Positions 1 through 10,351 of a stretch of DNA of 64,000 nucleotides are shown here, one piece after another (positions within the stretch are counted from its first letter, which is position 1; each line of letters opens with the position of its first letter). Source of the DNA: Schaalia georgiae DSM 6843 (GTDB taxonomy: Bacteria > Actinomycetota > Actinomycetes > Actinomycetales > Actinomycetaceae); NCBI RefSeq assembly GCF_000429245.1, contig NZ_AUBM01000009.1, forward strand, positions 62,001-126,000, read 5' to 3'. The notes beneath the pieces are model-generated. The model saw only the letters and a list, made by a program, of their open reading frames with translations, was not told the DNA's origin and did not search any database. The position numbers were made by a program, and so were the translations under genes.

Positions 1-38
1 GTGGCCGAGGGGCGCGGGTAGGCTCACGCGGACGTATT

Positions 39-100
39 GCGCCCTGAGCTCCGGCTAGGGCGCGGGCACAGCACGAGGCCGGGGGCGGCCCCGGCCTCGT
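39..100. terminator. Two hairpins at the left edge
   Basis: A 12-bp perfect stem (ACGAGGCCGGGG at 73-84 pairing with 89-100, loop GCGG) is preceded by a smaller 7-bp stem (39-45 with 57-63). The large hairpin could end transcription from a plus-strand gene left of the window, or of the PAP2 gene whose stop is at 190. There is no clear T-tract, as is common in GC-rich actinobacteria. I see no supportable gene in bases 1-189. Confidence 0.5.
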
Positions 101-189
101 CGTGTTGTGCGCCATCCGGTCGACGGCACTGCCCCGGCGTCGGCGGAATGCAGCTGCCCCCGACCATCCGCGCGGTGGGTGGGTGGATC

Positions 190-837
190 CTAGAAGGCGC
201 GCCTGAGGACGTTGGGACCCAATAGGAAGGGCGCCAGGATCATCGTGGAGCCCAAGCCGATGCCGAATCCGCCCAGCACGTCCGTCAGCCAGTGGACGCC
301 CAGGTACAGGCGGGAGACAGCGATGAACACGATGAACGCCAGAGCCGCGATCCACAGCAGGTGGCGCAGGCGCCGACCCCAGCGCGTCATTGTGAGGACC
401 AGTACCAGTGCGGCCAGGAACGCCGTGATGGCCGTGGTGTGGCCGGAGGGGAACGAAGGTGACGTCTCAGCCGCCAGGCGCGTGATCTCCGGGGGGCGGG
501 GGCGCCCGTCGAGGGCTTTGATGATGTGGGCGTTGACCGCGGACAGCGCCACAGAGCCCATCACGAAGATGCCGTGGAGGATCTTCTTGACTGCGCGCCA
601 CACGATGAGGCCCGCGACGACGGCCATGACAGCGATGGCGTTCGGGTCGAAGACGACGCCGACGCTGTTCATGAGGGTGGTGACGCCCGCGGAACGGGAA
701 TCGATGAAGCCGGTCAGCACGGACGAGTCGATGGGTGTGGGGTTCGTGATGAACCCACCGGCGATGCCGACCAGTACGACCAGGATGGCCCCGATGATGA
801 CCGGAGCGGAGAACAAACGGCGAAGGAACATGGTCAC
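190..837 (-). CDS. PAP2 superfamily membrane phosphatase
   Basis: 215 residues with about five or six membrane segments. The three PAP2 signatures are visible in order: K-x6-RP (KALDGRPRP), PSGH inside SFPSGHTT, and SR-x5-H-x3-D (SRLYLGVHWLTD). These residues form the phosphoryl-transfer site of phosphatidic acid and undecaprenyl pyrophosphate phosphatases, so a lipid phosphate at the outer face of the membrane is the likely substrate. Which lipid cannot be told from sequence. The longest start is GTG at 837; an ATG at 831 is an equally reasonable start two codons in. It is on the same strand as the trxB/YchJ pair, 15 bases downstream, and may share their transcript. Confidence 0.85.
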   Translation of the reverse strand: MTMFLRRLFSAPVIIGAILVVLVGIAGGFITNPTPIDSSVLTGFIDSRSAGVTTLMNSVGVVFDPNAIAVMAVVAGLIVWRAVKKILHGIFVMGSVALSAVNAHIIKALDGRPRPPEITRLAAETSPSFPSGHTTAITAFLAALVLVLTMTRWGRRLRHLLWIAALAFIVFIAVSRLYLGVHWLTDVLGGFGIGLGSTMILAPFLLGPNVLRRAF

Positions 838-852
838 CAGCCTAGTGGAGTC

Positions 853-1233
853 TCAGTGGTCCGTGCCTGAGACGTACACCCACAGACCGCGGCGTCGTTC
901 AAAACGTGAACTTTCCCGCTGCACTCCCGTCCTGCCCGTCGCCTCATCACGCCAAGATGCTTCGAATGTCACAATTCCCTTGTCGTCGGTCTGCCCGCCT
1001 CCTTCGACGGCGACGACCCTCAAACCGGTCCACGAGGTGCCCGGCGCCCAGTAGGGCGGCCGCGGGCGCGTGCGAGGGTGCCACGTGCGGAACAGGTGGT
1101 CCTCGTCGCCCAGGGCGAACGCCGTGTAGCGCGAGCGCATGAGGGCCTGGGCCGTTGGCGCGGGCGCGCCGCCCAAGTACGGGCCGCAGCAGCGGTTGAA
1201 CGCGCTGCCCGACCCGCACGGGCAGGGCCTCAC
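853..1233 (-). CDS. YchJ/SEC-C family protein (UPF0225)
   Basis: 126 residues. The N-terminus carries [16 protein letters not shown], the cysteine motif of SEC-C zinc-binding domains, followed by the YchJ-type pattern [14 protein letters not shown] and a C-terminal WVYVSG segment. Family members of this length are common and their function is not established; a small zinc-binding SnoaL-like fold is the usual assignment. I place the start at GTG 1233, overlapping the trxB stop as GTGA, because that gives the family-standard N-terminus. The frame is open far upstream opposite trxB, but that extension is low-complexity and not credible. Translational coupling to trxB is likely. Confidence 0.8.
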   Translation of the reverse strand: MRPCPCGSGSAFNRCCGPYLGGAPAPTAQALMRSRYTAFALGDEDHLFRTWHPRTRPRPPYWAPGTSWTGLRVVAVEGGGQTDDKGIVTFEASWRDEATGRTGVQRESSRFERRRGLWVYVSGTDH

Positions 1234-2255
1234 GCCCGCTCCGCCAGCCACCGCTCGGCGTCCAGGGCGGCCCGGCAGCCCGAACCCGCCGCGGTGATCG
1301 CTTGGCGGTAGGTGTGGTCCACCGCGTCGCCGCAGGCGAAGACACCGGGTACGTCCGTGCGGGTCGACGGCTCGTCCACCACGATGTACCCGGCCGGATC
1401 CAGCGCCACCTGGCCGGCCAGGAAACCGGTGCGCGGCAGATGCCCGATGGCGACGAAGACGCCGTCCACGTCCAGGACGGACTCGCTGGAGTCGGCCGTG
1501 GAGGCCAAGCGCAGGCCGGTCACCGAGTCGTCGCCCAGGACCTCGGAGACCGTCGAGTTCCACGCGAAGGAGATCTTCGGGTTGTCGAAGGCCCGCTGGG
1601 CCATGACCTTCGAGGCGCGCAACTGGTCGCGCCTGTGGACGACGACCACTTCCGAGGCGAAGTTCGTCAGGAAGAGGGCCTCCTCCATCGCCGAGTCGCC
1701 GCCGCCGACGACCGCGAGCCTCTTGTCCTTGAAGAAGAAGCCGTCGCAGGTGGCACAGTAGGAGACCCCGTGGCCGGAGAGCCTGTCCTCGCCGGGAACG
1801 CCCATGTGGCGGTACTCCGAACCCGTCGCCAGGATCACAGCCCTCGCGTAGAGGACTTCGTCGTCGGTGGCCACGACCTTCACGTCGCCCGCCAGGCTCA
1901 CGGACACGGCGTCCTCGTAGCGGATGTCGGCGCCGAAGCGCTCGGCCTGCGCGCGCATGCCCTCCATGAGGTCGGGGCCCTGGATGCCCGTGGGGAAGCC
2001 CGGGTAGTTCTCGACCTCCGTGGTGTTCATGAGGGCGCCGCCGGTGGCCAGTGCCCCCGCCAGGACGACGGGCGCCAGTCCGGCGCGCGCCGTGTAGATC
2101 GCTGCCGTGTAGCCGGCGGGGCCCGAGCCGACGACGACCACCTCGTGGACGGTGGCGCCCTCGGGCACCGCGGAATCGGGGAGGGGGGCGGTGGCCGCCC
2201 CTTCGGGCGCCTTCACTTCGGCGTGGACAAGACCGGTGAGGACAGGGAAGGACAT
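1230..2255 (-). CDS. trxB: Thioredoxin reductase
   Basis: 341 residues. The FAD dinucleotide motif GSGPAG is near residues 43-48, the redox-active pair CATC is at 167-170, an NADP-binding GGGDSA is near 184-189, and the C-terminal FAD motif [10 protein letters not shown] is present. This is the complete low-molecular-weight TrxB layout, passing electrons from NADPH to thioredoxin in the cytoplasm. An N-terminal stretch of roughly 35 residues precedes the first beta strand and is longer than usual, so a later GTG start is possible. It lies 40 bases downstream of the murJ fusion, the arrangement seen in mycobacteria, but no thioredoxin gene follows and no sigM/anti-sigma pair intervenes. Confidence 0.95.
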   Translation of the reverse strand: MSFPVLTGLVHAEVKAPEGAATAPLPDSAVPEGATVHEVVVVGSGPAGYTAAIYTARAGLAPVVLAGALATGGALMNTTEVENYPGFPTGIQGPDLMEGMRAQAERFGADIRYEDAVSVSLAGDVKVVATDDEVLYARAVILATGSEYRHMGVPGEDRLSGHGVSYCATCDGFFFKDKRLAVVGGGDSAMEEALFLTNFASEVVVVHRRDQLRASKVMAQRAFDNPKISFAWNSTVSEVLGDDSVTGLRLASTADSSESVLDVDGVFVAIGHLPRTGFLAGQVALDPAGYIVVDEPSTRTDVPGVFACGDAVDHTYRQAITAAGSGCRAALDAERWLAERA

Positions 2256-2295
2256 GGGGATCCAATCGTGAGACGTCTGCGCCCGGGTGGGCCTG

Positions 2296-5200
2296 CTAGT
2301 TGACGGTCAGTTCCGACACCCACGCCCAGTTGCGCCCGTCCTGCGCCTTCGGCATCTGGCGGAACACCAGGGCGATGGAGTCAGTGGAGACCGGCTCGGG
2401 CAGGGTGATCGTCGTCGAAGGTGATAACGCCGACGTGGCGAGTTCTGTTCCACCCCGCGGGTTGCTCGGATCGGTGACCTTCCGCACTGAGATGAGGCCG
2501 CCCGACGTCTGGGAGTCCATCGTCAGCGTCACCGACGAGACCGTGGCGACCTGCTGGAACTTCACAACGATGGTGACTTCGGCGCCCTCGCGGAACTGAT
2601 TGTCGTCGAACCAGCGCGATGTCCACGACGTGGCGGGGTTCGAGTCGATCATGTTGATCGCGCGGTCCGGGTGATCGCCGTTGTCGTTGTCCCATGACAG
2701 CACCGACACCGACGAGATGACAGGCGGGGCAGTCGGGGCGGAGCTCGGCGGGGGAGTGGTCGCCAGGGCGGACTGCGGGGCGTCCTGCGGGGTGTTCTGT
2801 GTCACTCCGGAGCGCAGTGACTGGGCGAGGTCCAGATCCGTGGCTGGAGTGAGGACCACCCAAGACGACCAGACGGCGCCCACCAGGAAGAGCACGACGG
2901 CGAAGATCAACGTCGGCCTGGTCGGGTCCATGGTCCGCCCGTCCTGCGCGGACTTCTGCTCCGTCCCGTCGTCCGGCTGTCCGAGCCACTGGGGGGACAC
3001 GGGCTCCACCGGCTGCTGGGCCTCCTCGTGGGCGCGGTAGTCCTCGAGGGACTCGAAAAGGGTCGCGTCCATGGGCACGACCTCCGTCTGCTGCGTGGAG
3101 GGGTCCTGCGCGGTCGCCTCCTCCCACGGCTCGGCGGGGGCCTCGGAGAGGAGCTGATCGGAGGCTATGGCCTCCGGGACGACGGGCACGACAACAGTCG
3201 GATTCGGATCGGTTGCGCCCGTGTCGAGCGGCTGCGCCTCCTGCGGTTCCCCAGGAAGGGGGGCGGGTTCGGGCGCGTCCACCGGCGCGGGGACGACGGG
3301 GGCCCCATCGCCGGGGGACAAGGCGGCGTCCTCCTTCTGCTTGCGGCGGCGCACCAGGGGGATCTGGTGGGTGACCGGCGATTTGGGGGAGGGTGCGGGA
3401 CTGGGGAAGTCCTCGGACACCGGCAGCAGTGGCGAGCGGTAGATGTCCTCGTCGATCGAACGCGGCGCGGGGTGCGCCTTCGGGAACACGGGGCCCTGGA
3501 CGAGCGAGGCGGCCACCTCCTCGAAGGACGGGATGCGCTTCCCGTCAGGACCGGGTCCCAACGAGGCCGAACCCCCGTCGCCGTCATGAGCGCCAGCCAT
3601 CGAATCCTCCCTAGTCACCGGCTTGATCCTTGTCATTATCCCAGTAACGGACGGATCGGTGGCGGATGACGCGGCGAGGACATTAACCACACCTTCGGGC
3701 ACGCGCACCCGACGGAGCAGGGGGCGCATGGTGGTCGCCGACTCAGTGGAGGACAAAGCGCGCAGGACCAGCATGTACGCCATGGTCGAGGAGATGCCCA
3801 CGAGGACCACCTTGAGGACCGCGACGAAGAAGCGCACGGGCGCGGGGGACAGCGGTGTGGTCACGCCCACCAGCCACAGCATGCCGAAGCCGACCAGTCC
3901 CGCGACGATCGCGCTGACGAGGTACTTGGCGTAGGAGCGCAGCATCGCGCTCTTGTCGACCATCGGCACCCGCTTGCCCACCCAGGCCACCGCGATGACT
4001 CCCTGCATGAGCCGGCATGCGGTCTCTCCCAGAGCGGCGCCGACCACCCACCAGGAGGCACCCGTCGTGAAGTACATGCCCCATCCGACGACGGCCTGCA
4101 AGACGGTTGGGCCGATGCCCATGAGGAACACGGGTTTGACGTCCTCGTAGGCGAAGAACACGCGCTGGCTCATCAGGACCATGCCCGTCGAGGCGACGCC
4201 CGGCATCAGCGACGCCAGAACCAGCGCGTACGCCATGACCACCTGCTGGTTGGCCGTCGAGTAGAGCACCATCTGCATCATGGGGACCGAGGCGGCCATG
4301 AGGATCGCGGCTGCCAGCAGGGTCAGGGAGGTGATCGTGCGGACGCCCAGGGCGTAGTTGTGCGCCACGCCCCGGTCGTTGCCGTCGGCCACGGCCTCGG
4401 CCATGCGGGTGAAGATCGCAGTCGCCAGCGACACCGTGATGAGCGACTGGGGCACCATGAAGATCATGAAGGCCGTGGAGTAGGCGTTGATGCCGGCGAT
4501 GACCATCTCGCCCGCGTTGTCCTTCGCGTAGGCGTCGGCCAGGGCGGCGATGTTGTTCGTGGACAGGACGCCCACCTGGCTGACCCCCAGGGTCGCGAAC
4601 GTCCAGCCCGCCACCTTCGAGGCGGAGCCGAAGGATGTGCCGCGGAAATGGAAGTCGGGTCTGAACCGGATCCCGGCGCGCCGCATGGGGATCAGCAGGA
4701 TCAGCGCCTGCGTGATGACGCCCAGCGTGGCGCTGCCGGCCAGCACCCAGAACTGGGGGCTGGACAGGTCCCCCACGTTGATGCGCCCGTCCGTGGACCC
4801 CCAGATGGCCAGGAAGGCGCCCAGTCCGGCGATGCCGACGACGTTGTTGACCACGGGCGCCCACATGTAGGGGCCGAAGATCCCGCGGGCGTTGAGCAGT
4901 TCGCCCAGCAGGTTGTACAGGCCGTAGAAGAACAGCTGCGGCAGGCACAGAAGGGCGAAGAGGATCGCCAGGTTCCGGATCTCGGAGTCGTAGCCCGCCG
5001 CAGTGATGATAACCAGCAGGGGGGCGGCGACCATCGCGACCACCGTGACCACGAACAGCAGCGTGCCCGCCAGGGTCAGCAGGCGGTTCACGTAGGTCTC
5101 GCCGTCGTGCTTGCGCTTGAGGGCGCCGACGATCTGGGGGACCAGGACCGCGTCGAAGACTCCCGAGGCCAGCAGGTTGAACACTGTGTTGGGCAGGGTG

Positions 5201-5358
5201 TTGGCCGTTTGGAAGGCCGCCGACACACCGCCCGAGGCGGCGCCGATCGCCGCGAGGAGCATCGCCGAGCGGACGAAGCCGAGGAGCCTGGACACCATCG
5301 TCCCGCTGGCCATGAGGGCGCTGGCGCGCAGGATCGAGGCGCGGGATTTGCTGCTCAT
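2296..5358 (-). CDS. murJ: MurJ lipid II flippase fused to linker, membrane helix and discoidin-like domain
   Basis: 1020 residues. Residues 1 to about 550 are a MurJ/MviN MOP-family exporter with many hydrophobic segments; it starts [11 protein letters not shown] and contains the conserved Asn/Ser-rich early helices. It flips lipid II across the membrane. A Pro/Glu-rich cytoplasmic linker of about 220 residues follows, then one helix ([20 protein letters not shown]) and a C-terminal domain containing [17 protein letters not shown] that resembles F5/8-type C (discoidin) sugar-binding folds. In mycobacterial MviN a pseudokinase sits between the two parts; I see none here. The start ATG overlaps the DUF6049 stop as ATGA. 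A strong Shine-Dalgarno and ATG lie inside the frame at 3600 (see separate entry), so a shorter tail-only product is possible. Confidence 0.9.
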   Translation of the reverse strand: MSSKSRASILRASALMASGTMVSRLLGFVRSAMLLAAIGAASGGVSAAFQTANTLPNTVFNLLASGVFDAVLVPQIVGALKRKHDGETYVNRLLTLAGTLLFVVTVVAMVAAPLLVIITAAGYDSEIRNLAILFALLCLPQLFFYGLYNLLGELLNARGIFGPYMWAPVVNNVVGIAGLGAFLAIWGSTDGRINVGDLSSPQFWVLAGSATLGVITQALILLIPMRRAGIRFRPDFHFRGTSFGSASKVAGWTFATLGVSQVGVLSTNNIAALADAYAKDNAGEMVIAGINAYSTAFMIFMVPQSLITVSLATAIFTRMAEAVADGNDRGVAHNYALGVRTITSLTLLAAAILMAASVPMMQMVLYSTANQQVVMAYALVLASLMPGVASTGMVLMSQRVFFAYEDVKPVFLMGIGPTVLQAVVGWGMYFTTGASWWVVGAALGETACRLMQGVIAVAWVGKRVPMVDKSAMLRSYAKYLVSAIVAGLVGFGMLWLVGVTTPLSPAPVRFFVAVLKVVLVGISSTMAYMLVLRALSSTESATTMRPLLRRVRVPEGVVNVLAASSATDPSVTGIMTRIKPVTREDSMAGAHDGDGGSASLGPGPDGKRIPSFEEVAASLVQGPVFPKAHPAPRSIDEDIYRSPLLPVSEDFPSPAPSPKSPVTHQIPLVRRRKQKEDAALSPGDGAPVVPAPVDAPEPAPLPGEPQEAQPLDTGATDPNPTVVVPVVPEAIASDQLLSEAPAEPWEEATAQDPSTQQTEVVPMDATLFESLEDYRAHEEAQQPVEPVSPQWLGQPDDGTEQKSAQDGRTMDPTRPTLIFAVVLFLVGAVWSSWVVLTPATDLDLAQSLRSGVTQNTPQDAPQSALATTPPPSSAPTAPPVISSVSVLSWDNDNGDHPDRAINMIDSNPATSWTSRWFDDNQFREGAEVTIVVKFQQVATVSSVTLTMDSQTSGGLISVRKVTDPSNPRGGTELATSALSPSTTITLPEPVSTDSIALVFRQMPKAQDGRNWAWVSELTVN
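3598..3610 (-). promoter_or_regulatory. Internal Shine-Dalgarno and ATG within the murJ fusion
   Basis: On the minus strand GGGAGGA lies five bases ahead of an in-frame ATG at 3600 ([10 protein letters not shown]). Initiation here would give a 434-residue protein made only of the cytoplasmic linker, the single membrane helix and the discoidin-like domain. A GATAAT hexamer a little further upstream could serve as a -10 box. This is read directly from the sequence; use of the site is inference. Confidence 0.45.
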
Positions 5359-8009
5359 GTCTGTTCCTTCTCCTCGGTGTCGTGTTCTGCGCTCCTGGCG
5401 CTGCCCGGGTCGGCGGCCGTGAGTGGGGTGCCGTGCTCTTCCCCGGCCGGTGCCGCGCCCGTGGGGCCGGTCCTGTCGTCGGCGCTGGCCGCGGGGGCGC
5501 CGCCGTCCCCGCTCTGGCCGCTGGGACCGTGGTCGGCCGGGCCGTGGGCATCGCCGCCGTGCCCTTCCCCTCCGGGTTCCGCGGCGGTCGTCCCAGTGCC
5601 GGCCAGCGCAGCGCGCGCACGGCGCCGTCGCAACGAGCGCACGATGCCCATCGCGAAGAGGAGGCCGAAGAGGGACGCCACGACCACCGTGAAGGCGTCC
5701 TCCCAGCCTGCCCTCATGCGCACCCGCACGCTCTGCTTGTTGTCGAGGACCGCGCCGGAGGGCGTGGTCACGTGGTACTTCACCTGGATATTGCCCGAGC
5801 CGATGGCGCTTACGGGCACCTCCACAGTGGTGGCGCTGTTGGCGGTGACGACCTGGTTGGTCGCGGGGGTGGCCTGCAGTCTGGGGTCGTCGGGGATCAG
5901 GGTGACGTCCACGTGGACGTTCCACGGCAGCGAGTTGCGGATGCGCACGGGGAAGGCCGCCGACTTGTTGATGAGGTTGACGGCGTCGGAGGGCTCCACG
6001 GCGATGGAGGCCAGCAGCCCGGCGACTTGCGCCGTGTAGCGGGAGGCAGCGCCGAGCTGCGAGTCGGGGGACAGGCCCGCGCTGATCGAGGGGAGCAGGA
6101 ACGGCTCGACCTGGGCGAAGACCTCGTCGGGCTCCTCGGTGGCCTTCGCCAGGGGGGCCAGGTCGGTCAGCGCCTGGGTGAGTGAGGCGACAGCCGCCTC
6201 GGTGCCCGGGTCGAGGGAGCCGGCGCCCACGGTCTGCCGCTCGAGGTCGGTGGCCTCGGAAGCCGCCATGTCGCCGAAGGAGACGGGTTCGACCCACCTG
6301 CTGGTGAGGAGCGCGTCGAGTTTGCCCGTCAGCGAGGCGTTGACAGCGGTGCCCCGCGGCGCCGCGGTGAAAAGGGTCCGCGACGAGTAGGGGCGCTCGC
6401 GCGTGATGATGGCGGTGATGGCGGTGATGGCCTGCTCGGCGTCGAGCTGGTCGGCCTCCGACTGGCTGTCCCACCCCAGCAGTGCGGCGATGTCCCCCTG
6501 CTGGGAGAGCACGTCGGCGCCGTCGACGGTGGTGGTGGGGATGACGCCGATGGTCTCACCTGTACTGGGGTCCACGCGGACCCTGGCGACCGACGTGAAG
6601 GGGACGTCATCGCTGGGCATCAGGGAGCCGACCGGGGCGATGGTGAGGCGGCCCGGGTAGGCGGACAACTGCGTGGTGCCGAAGGCGGTGCCGGAGGGCC
6701 ACACGACGTCCGTGTGGATCGTGGGCCCCTCGTCGGCCTCAGCGGCGTCGATCCCCGTTTCGCCCGCCTGGGCACCCGGGGTCTCGGTCGCGCCCGTGGA
6801 GGGGGTCGGCGCGGACGAGGCGGGCGCCGACGGGCCCGCGCTGCCCGAGGGGCTCGGGGCGGGCGCGGCGGAGGCCGATGGGTTCGCCGGGGCCGACGGA
6901 CTGGTCGAGGGAGCCGGCGCGGGCACGACCCACCCCGCCTTGCGCGGCGTGGAGGGGAAGGAGGCGATCGACTGGAGGGCCTTCGTCTGCAGGCCCGCGT
7001 CTCCGGCCAGGGCGAGGGCGCCCAGGTCCGCGTCGCCCGCGGGCAGGGCGACGAGTTCCGGGGCGGTGCGCAGCAGGGAGGCGGTGAAGCTCTGGTTCGC
7101 GCGGTACCGGGTGTGCTCGACGGGGTCGGTGGGCGTGGGGGAGGGCGTTGGCGTCGGCGAGGCGGGCGCCGACGGGGTGGGTGTGGGGGCGGACTGGCCG
7201 GATTGGCCCGACTGCCCGGACTCGGGGTCCTCGTCGTCGGTGCCGCCCTGCGGGGGCGCCTCGGTGGGCTGGCCGCCGCGGGGGATGAGCAGTGGGTCCA
7301 CCGCCAGCGTAGCCCCCGTGCGCCCGGCGATGGCGAGGACGGCTTCGCGCTCGCGCGGGCCCTGGGAGGCCGCATCGCTGGTCCACGGCACCAGTGCGTT
7401 GACGCGGGAGGCGGCGACCGTCTCGCCGGAGTCCCAGATGAGGATCGCGTTGTCGGAGCCCGTGGCCCCACCCGACGAGGCGGTGGCCGTGAGCACGCGC
7501 GGCCCCCAGCCACTCGCCGTGCCCAGGGGCAGGGAGGAGGTCGGCACGCGGACCTCGAAGGCCGCACTGGCCCCGGCGGCGATGCCGCCGAGGCTGGTGG
7601 CGTAGACCTCGGAGGAACCGGCGTCCTCCGACAGGGCATTGGTGAGGGCGGCGACGGAGACGGGGGTGGTGGTGCCCACGGTGATGGTGAGGGCAACCTC
7701 ACTGAAGGGGGAGCTGGTCGTGTTCGTCACGGTCCCGGCGACGCGGAGCTCCTCCTCGGAGGTGATGACCCGGGGGTTGAGGGAGGACACGGCGACTGTG
7801 AGGTCCGACGAGGCCGACTGGGCGCCCAGGACCGAAGGCCGTTCCTCCTGCGCGCCGACCGCCGGGGCTAGGGCGCTGGTCGTCCTGGCCGCCTGGGCCC
7901 CCGGTGGCGCCGGGTGCGCGGCGGCTGCGCCCGACAGGGGGGCCAGGGCGCACAGCGCTGCGGCCGCAGCGGCGACCGCCCGCAGGAATCCGCGTGTCAC
8001 AGTGCCCAT
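5355..8009 (-). CDS. DUF6049 exported membrane-anchored protein
   Basis: 884 residues. It has a signal peptide (GFLRAVAAAAAALCALAPLSGAAAA), a long extracellular region with Ser/Pro/Thr-rich disordered linkers (around residues 245-275 and 335-395), and a C-terminal membrane helix (AFTVVVASLFGLLFAMGIV) followed by a basic, then Gly/His-rich cytoplasmic tail. It occupies the position of mycobacterial Rv3909, the conserved exported protein between the nudix gene and mviN, and its immediate overlap with murJ (ATGA) suggests a partnership in cell-wall precursor export. Biochemical function is unknown. The chosen ATG overlaps the nudix stop by one base (TGATG), implying translational coupling. Confidence 0.8.
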   Translation of the reverse strand: MGTVTRGFLRAVAAAAAALCALAPLSGAAAAHPAPPGAQAARTTSALAPAVGAQEERPSVLGAQSASSDLTVAVSSLNPRVITSEEELRVAGTVTNTTSSPFSEVALTITVGTTTPVSVAALTNALSEDAGSSEVYATSLGGIAAGASAAFEVRVPTSSLPLGTASGWGPRVLTATASSGGATGSDNAILIWDSGETVAASRVNALVPWTSDAASQGPREREAVLAIAGRTGATLAVDPLLIPRGGQPTEAPPQGGTDDEDPESGQSGQSGQSAPTPTPSAPASPTPTPSPTPTDPVEHTRYRANQSFTASLLRTAPELVALPAGDADLGALALAGDAGLQTKALQSIASFPSTPRKAGWVVPAPAPSTSPSAPANPSASAAPAPSPSGSAGPSAPASSAPTPSTGATETPGAQAGETGIDAAEADEGPTIHTDVVWPSGTAFGTTQLSAYPGRLTIAPVGSLMPSDDVPFTSVARVRVDPSTGETIGVIPTTTVDGADVLSQQGDIAALLGWDSQSEADQLDAEQAITAITAIITRERPYSSRTLFTAAPRGTAVNASLTGKLDALLTSRWVEPVSFGDMAASEATDLERQTVGAGSLDPGTEAAVASLTQALTDLAPLAKATEEPDEVFAQVEPFLLPSISAGLSPDSQLGAASRYTAQVAGLLASIAVEPSDAVNLINKSAAFPVRIRNSLPWNVHVDVTLIPDDPRLQATPATNQVVTANSATTVEVPVSAIGSGNIQVKYHVTTPSGAVLDNKQSVRVRMRAGWEDAFTVVVASLFGLLFAMGIVRSLRRRRARAALAGTGTTAAEPGGEGHGGDAHGPADHGPSGQSGDGGAPAASADDRTGPTGAAPAGEEHGTPLTAADPGSARSAEHDTEEKEQT

Positions 8010-8536
8010 CACGCGTCCTTGTACAGCAGGTCGAGGGCGATGGCCACGATCCTGCGCTCGTTGGGGTATGCCAGTTGGCGCGCCACGTCCCGCAGGGGCA
8101 CCCAGGCGGCGTCCTCCGCCTCGTGGTCCGGGTCCCCGGCCACGGAGATCACGCCCGAGGTGTAGCCCATGAGGTAGTGGTGGACGACCTTGTGGACCCG
8201 TCGGTCCGAACCGGAGAACCAGTAGTCGATGGACGCCAAGTGGCGGATGATGCGCCCCCGGATGCCCGTCTCCTCGGCGACCTCGCGCAGCGCCGCCTGC
8301 TGGGGGGTCTCCCCGTTCTCCAGGTGCCCTTTCGGCAGGCACCACTCAATGCGGCCGGCGCGGTTGCGCCTGGCGATGAGGGCGGCGTAGGGGACGCCCC
8401 CGCGCACGTCGATGACGATGCCCCCCGCGCTGGTCTCCGCCGAAACGGGCATGTGGGCGCGTGACGCTCGTGAGGATGCGCGCCGACGAGGGGGGCGTGG
8501 CACCCCGGGGCGGCGGTCCTTCGAACGTGCGGGCAT
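8009..8536 (-). CDS. NUDIX hydrolase (MutT4-like)
   Basis: 175 residues. The nudix box GHLENGETPQQAALREVAEETGI matches the G-x5-E-x7-REUxEExGU pattern completely, so a metal-dependent nucleoside diphosphate-X pyrophosphohydrolase is expected. A basic Arg/Pro-rich stretch of about 28 residues precedes the fold; a second ATG at residue 29 (8452) could be the true start. It is divergent from pcnA and is the first gene of the nudix-DUF6049-murJ-trxB chain, the order of the mycobacterial mutT4 region. Substrate is not deducible. Confidence 0.85.
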   Translation of the reverse strand: MPARSKDRRPGVPRPPRRRASSRASRAHMPVSAETSAGGIVIDVRGGVPYAALIARRNRAGRIEWCLPKGHLENGETPQQAALREVAEETGIRGRIIRHLASIDYWFSGSDRRVHKVVHHYLMGYTSGVISVAGDPDHEAEDAAWVPLRDVARQLAYPNERRIVAIALDLLYKDA

Positions 8537-8604
8537 GGGACCACTTTAACGGCGAATAGGGCACAGGTGGTCGGACAAGGGGGTTTGCTGGCATCCTTGA
8601 AGCG

Positions 8605-10203
8605 ATGAGCACCGACGACCTTCCCACGGATGAATCGCTCTTTTCTGCGGAAAACGGCGAAATCACGGATCTTGCTACCCTCATGGCGAACGCCACGAGG
8701 ACCTTTCGCGAGCTGCCCGCCGCGATTATGGAACTCGGCACGGTTTTCGAGTCCGCGGGCGAGGAGATCGCCCTGGTGGGCGGCCCTGTGCGCGACGCCT
8801 TCTTGGGTGTGGCCCCCCACGACTTCGACCTCACGACCTCCGCGACCCCCGGGCGCACCGAGGAGCTGCTGGGGCAGTGGGGCAACGCCGTATGGGACAT
8901 CGGCAAGAAGTTCGGCACCATCGGTGCCAGGCGCGGCGACGTCGTCGTGGAGGTCACCACGTACCGCGCCGACTCGTACCAGATCGGGTCGCGCAAACCG
9001 GAGGTCACCTTCGGCGACACCCTGGAGGGGGACCTGACGCGCCGCGACTTCACCGTCAACGCCATGGCGATGCGCCTGCCGCGCATGGCCCTGGTGGATC
9101 CGTGCGGTGGGCTGGCCGACCTGGCGGCGGGGAATCTGCGCACCCCGGTCAGCGCCGAGCAGTCCTTCGACGACGACCCGCTCCGCATTATGCGGGCAGC
9201 GCGCTTCAGCGCCCAGCTGGGCATGGACGTCGACTTGGACGTAATGAGCGCCATGGAGGATATGGCGCACCGTCTGGGGATCGTGTCCGCCGAGCGCATC
9301 AGGACCGAGCTCGAGCGCCTCATCGTCTCGCCCTACCCGCGCCGCGGCATCGAGCTGCTGGTGCACACGGGCGTGGCGTCGATCGTGCTGCCCGAGGTGG
9401 CGGATCTGGTGTCCACAGTCGATGAGCACCGCAGGCACAAAGACGTGTACGAGCACACCCTCACCGTCGTCGAGCAGGCCATGGACCTGGAGACCGGTCC
9501 CGACGGGCCCGTGCCCGCCCCCGATTTCATCCTCCGTTTCGCCGCGCTCATGCACGACGTGGGCAAACCCGCCACCAGGCGCTTCGAGCCCAATGGCGCG
9601 GTGACCTTCCACCACCACGAGGTGGTGGGCGCCAAGCTGACGCGCAAGCGCATGCGGGCCCTACACTTCGACAACGCGACCACCGACGCCGTGTGCCAGC
9701 TGGTGGCCCTGCACCTGCGCTTCCACGGCTACGGGGAGTCGGCGTGGACGGACTCGGCGGTGCGCCGGTACGTGAGCGACGCCGGGGAGCAGCTGGAGCG
9801 CCTCCACCGCCTCACGCGCGCCGACTGCACCACGCGCAACCGCCGCAAGGCGAACCGCCTGTCCGCCGCCTACGACGACCTGGAGGAGCGCATCAGCGCC
9901 CTGCGCGAGCGCGAGGAGCTCGACGCGATCAGGCCCGACCTGGACGGCGACCAGATCATGGAGATCCTGGGCCTGCGGCCCTCGCGCGCGGTGAAGATGG
10001 CCCGCGACCACTTGCTGGAGCTGCGCATGGAGCACGGGCCGCTGGGGCCCGAAGCGGCACGCGAGGCGCTGGAGCGCTGGTGGGCCTCGGACGCCGTGCG
10101 GGCCGAGGCGGCCGCCCTGCAGGCCGAGCAGGCCAAGTGGGAGGAGAAGGCCGCCCGCAAGCGCGCGCGCAAGGCGGCGGCGAAAGCCGGGCGCGGGGAC
10201 TGA
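8605..10203 (+). CDS. CCA-adding tRNA nucleotidyltransferase (PcnA-type)
   Basis: 532 residues. The nucleotidyltransferase head has GGPVRD (59-64), the catalytic DFD (73-75) and RRDFTVNAM (about 146-154). An HD-domain motif MHDVGK occurs near 316-321, and a long helical tail rich in Arg/Ala/Lys follows. This is the class II CCA-adding enzyme/poly(A) polymerase architecture with fused HD hydrolase found in actinobacteria; it repairs or builds the 3' CCA of tRNAs. This matters here because the tRNA-Leu gene in this window does not encode CCA. It is divergent from the nudix gene across a 68-base promoter gap. Confidence 0.92.
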   Translation: MSTDDLPTDESLFSAENGEITDLATLMANATRTFRELPAAIMELGTVFESAGEEIALVGGPVRDAFLGVAPHDFDLTTSATPGRTEELLGQWGNAVWDIGKKFGTIGARRGDVVVEVTTYRADSYQIGSRKPEVTFGDTLEGDLTRRDFTVNAMAMRLPRMALVDPCGGLADLAAGNLRTPVSAEQSFDDDPLRIMRAARFSAQLGMDVDLDVMSAMEDMAHRLGIVSAERIRTELERLIVSPYPRRGIELLVHTGVASIVLPEVADLVSTVDEHRRHKDVYEHTLTVVEQAMDLETGPDGPVPAPDFILRFAALMHDVGKPATRRFEPNGAVTFHHHEVVGAKLTRKRMRALHFDNATTDAVCQLVALHLRFHGYGESAWTDSAVRRYVSDAGEQLERLHRLTRADCTTRNRRKANRLSAAYDDLEERISALREREELDAIRPDLDGDQIMEILGLRPSRAVKMARDHLLELRMEHGPLGPEAAREALERWWASDAVRAEAAALQAEQAKWEEKAARKRARKAAAKAGRGD

Positions 10204-10351
10204 CGCCCGGGGGCGGCGCTGCCCGGGGTCTGGTGGGGCCGTGCGCTGATCGGTCCGCCTCGTGAATCTCACACGCACCCGCATGCGCGCGCCCGGGCCC
10301 CGCCCTAGGCTGGTCGTGAACCCGCGAACCGCACCACGGTTGGAGAATCGC

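Noticed and set aside
1234-2265. Upstream extension of the YchJ frame opposite the reading frame of trxB
   Set aside because: Same strand but different frame from a strong TrxB protein; low-complexity composition.
4360-6039. Long open frame (559 codons) on the plus strand opposite murJ and DUF6049
   Set aside because: It is antisense to two clearly recognised proteins, has low-complexity His/Asp/Gly/Arg composition typical of GC-rich shadow frames, and no ribosome site.
5359-6474. Upstream extension of the murJ frame
   Set aside because: The extension is Arg/Gly/Pro-rich and overlaps the DUF6049 coding frame; ATG 5358 overlaps its stop as ATGA and gives the family start.
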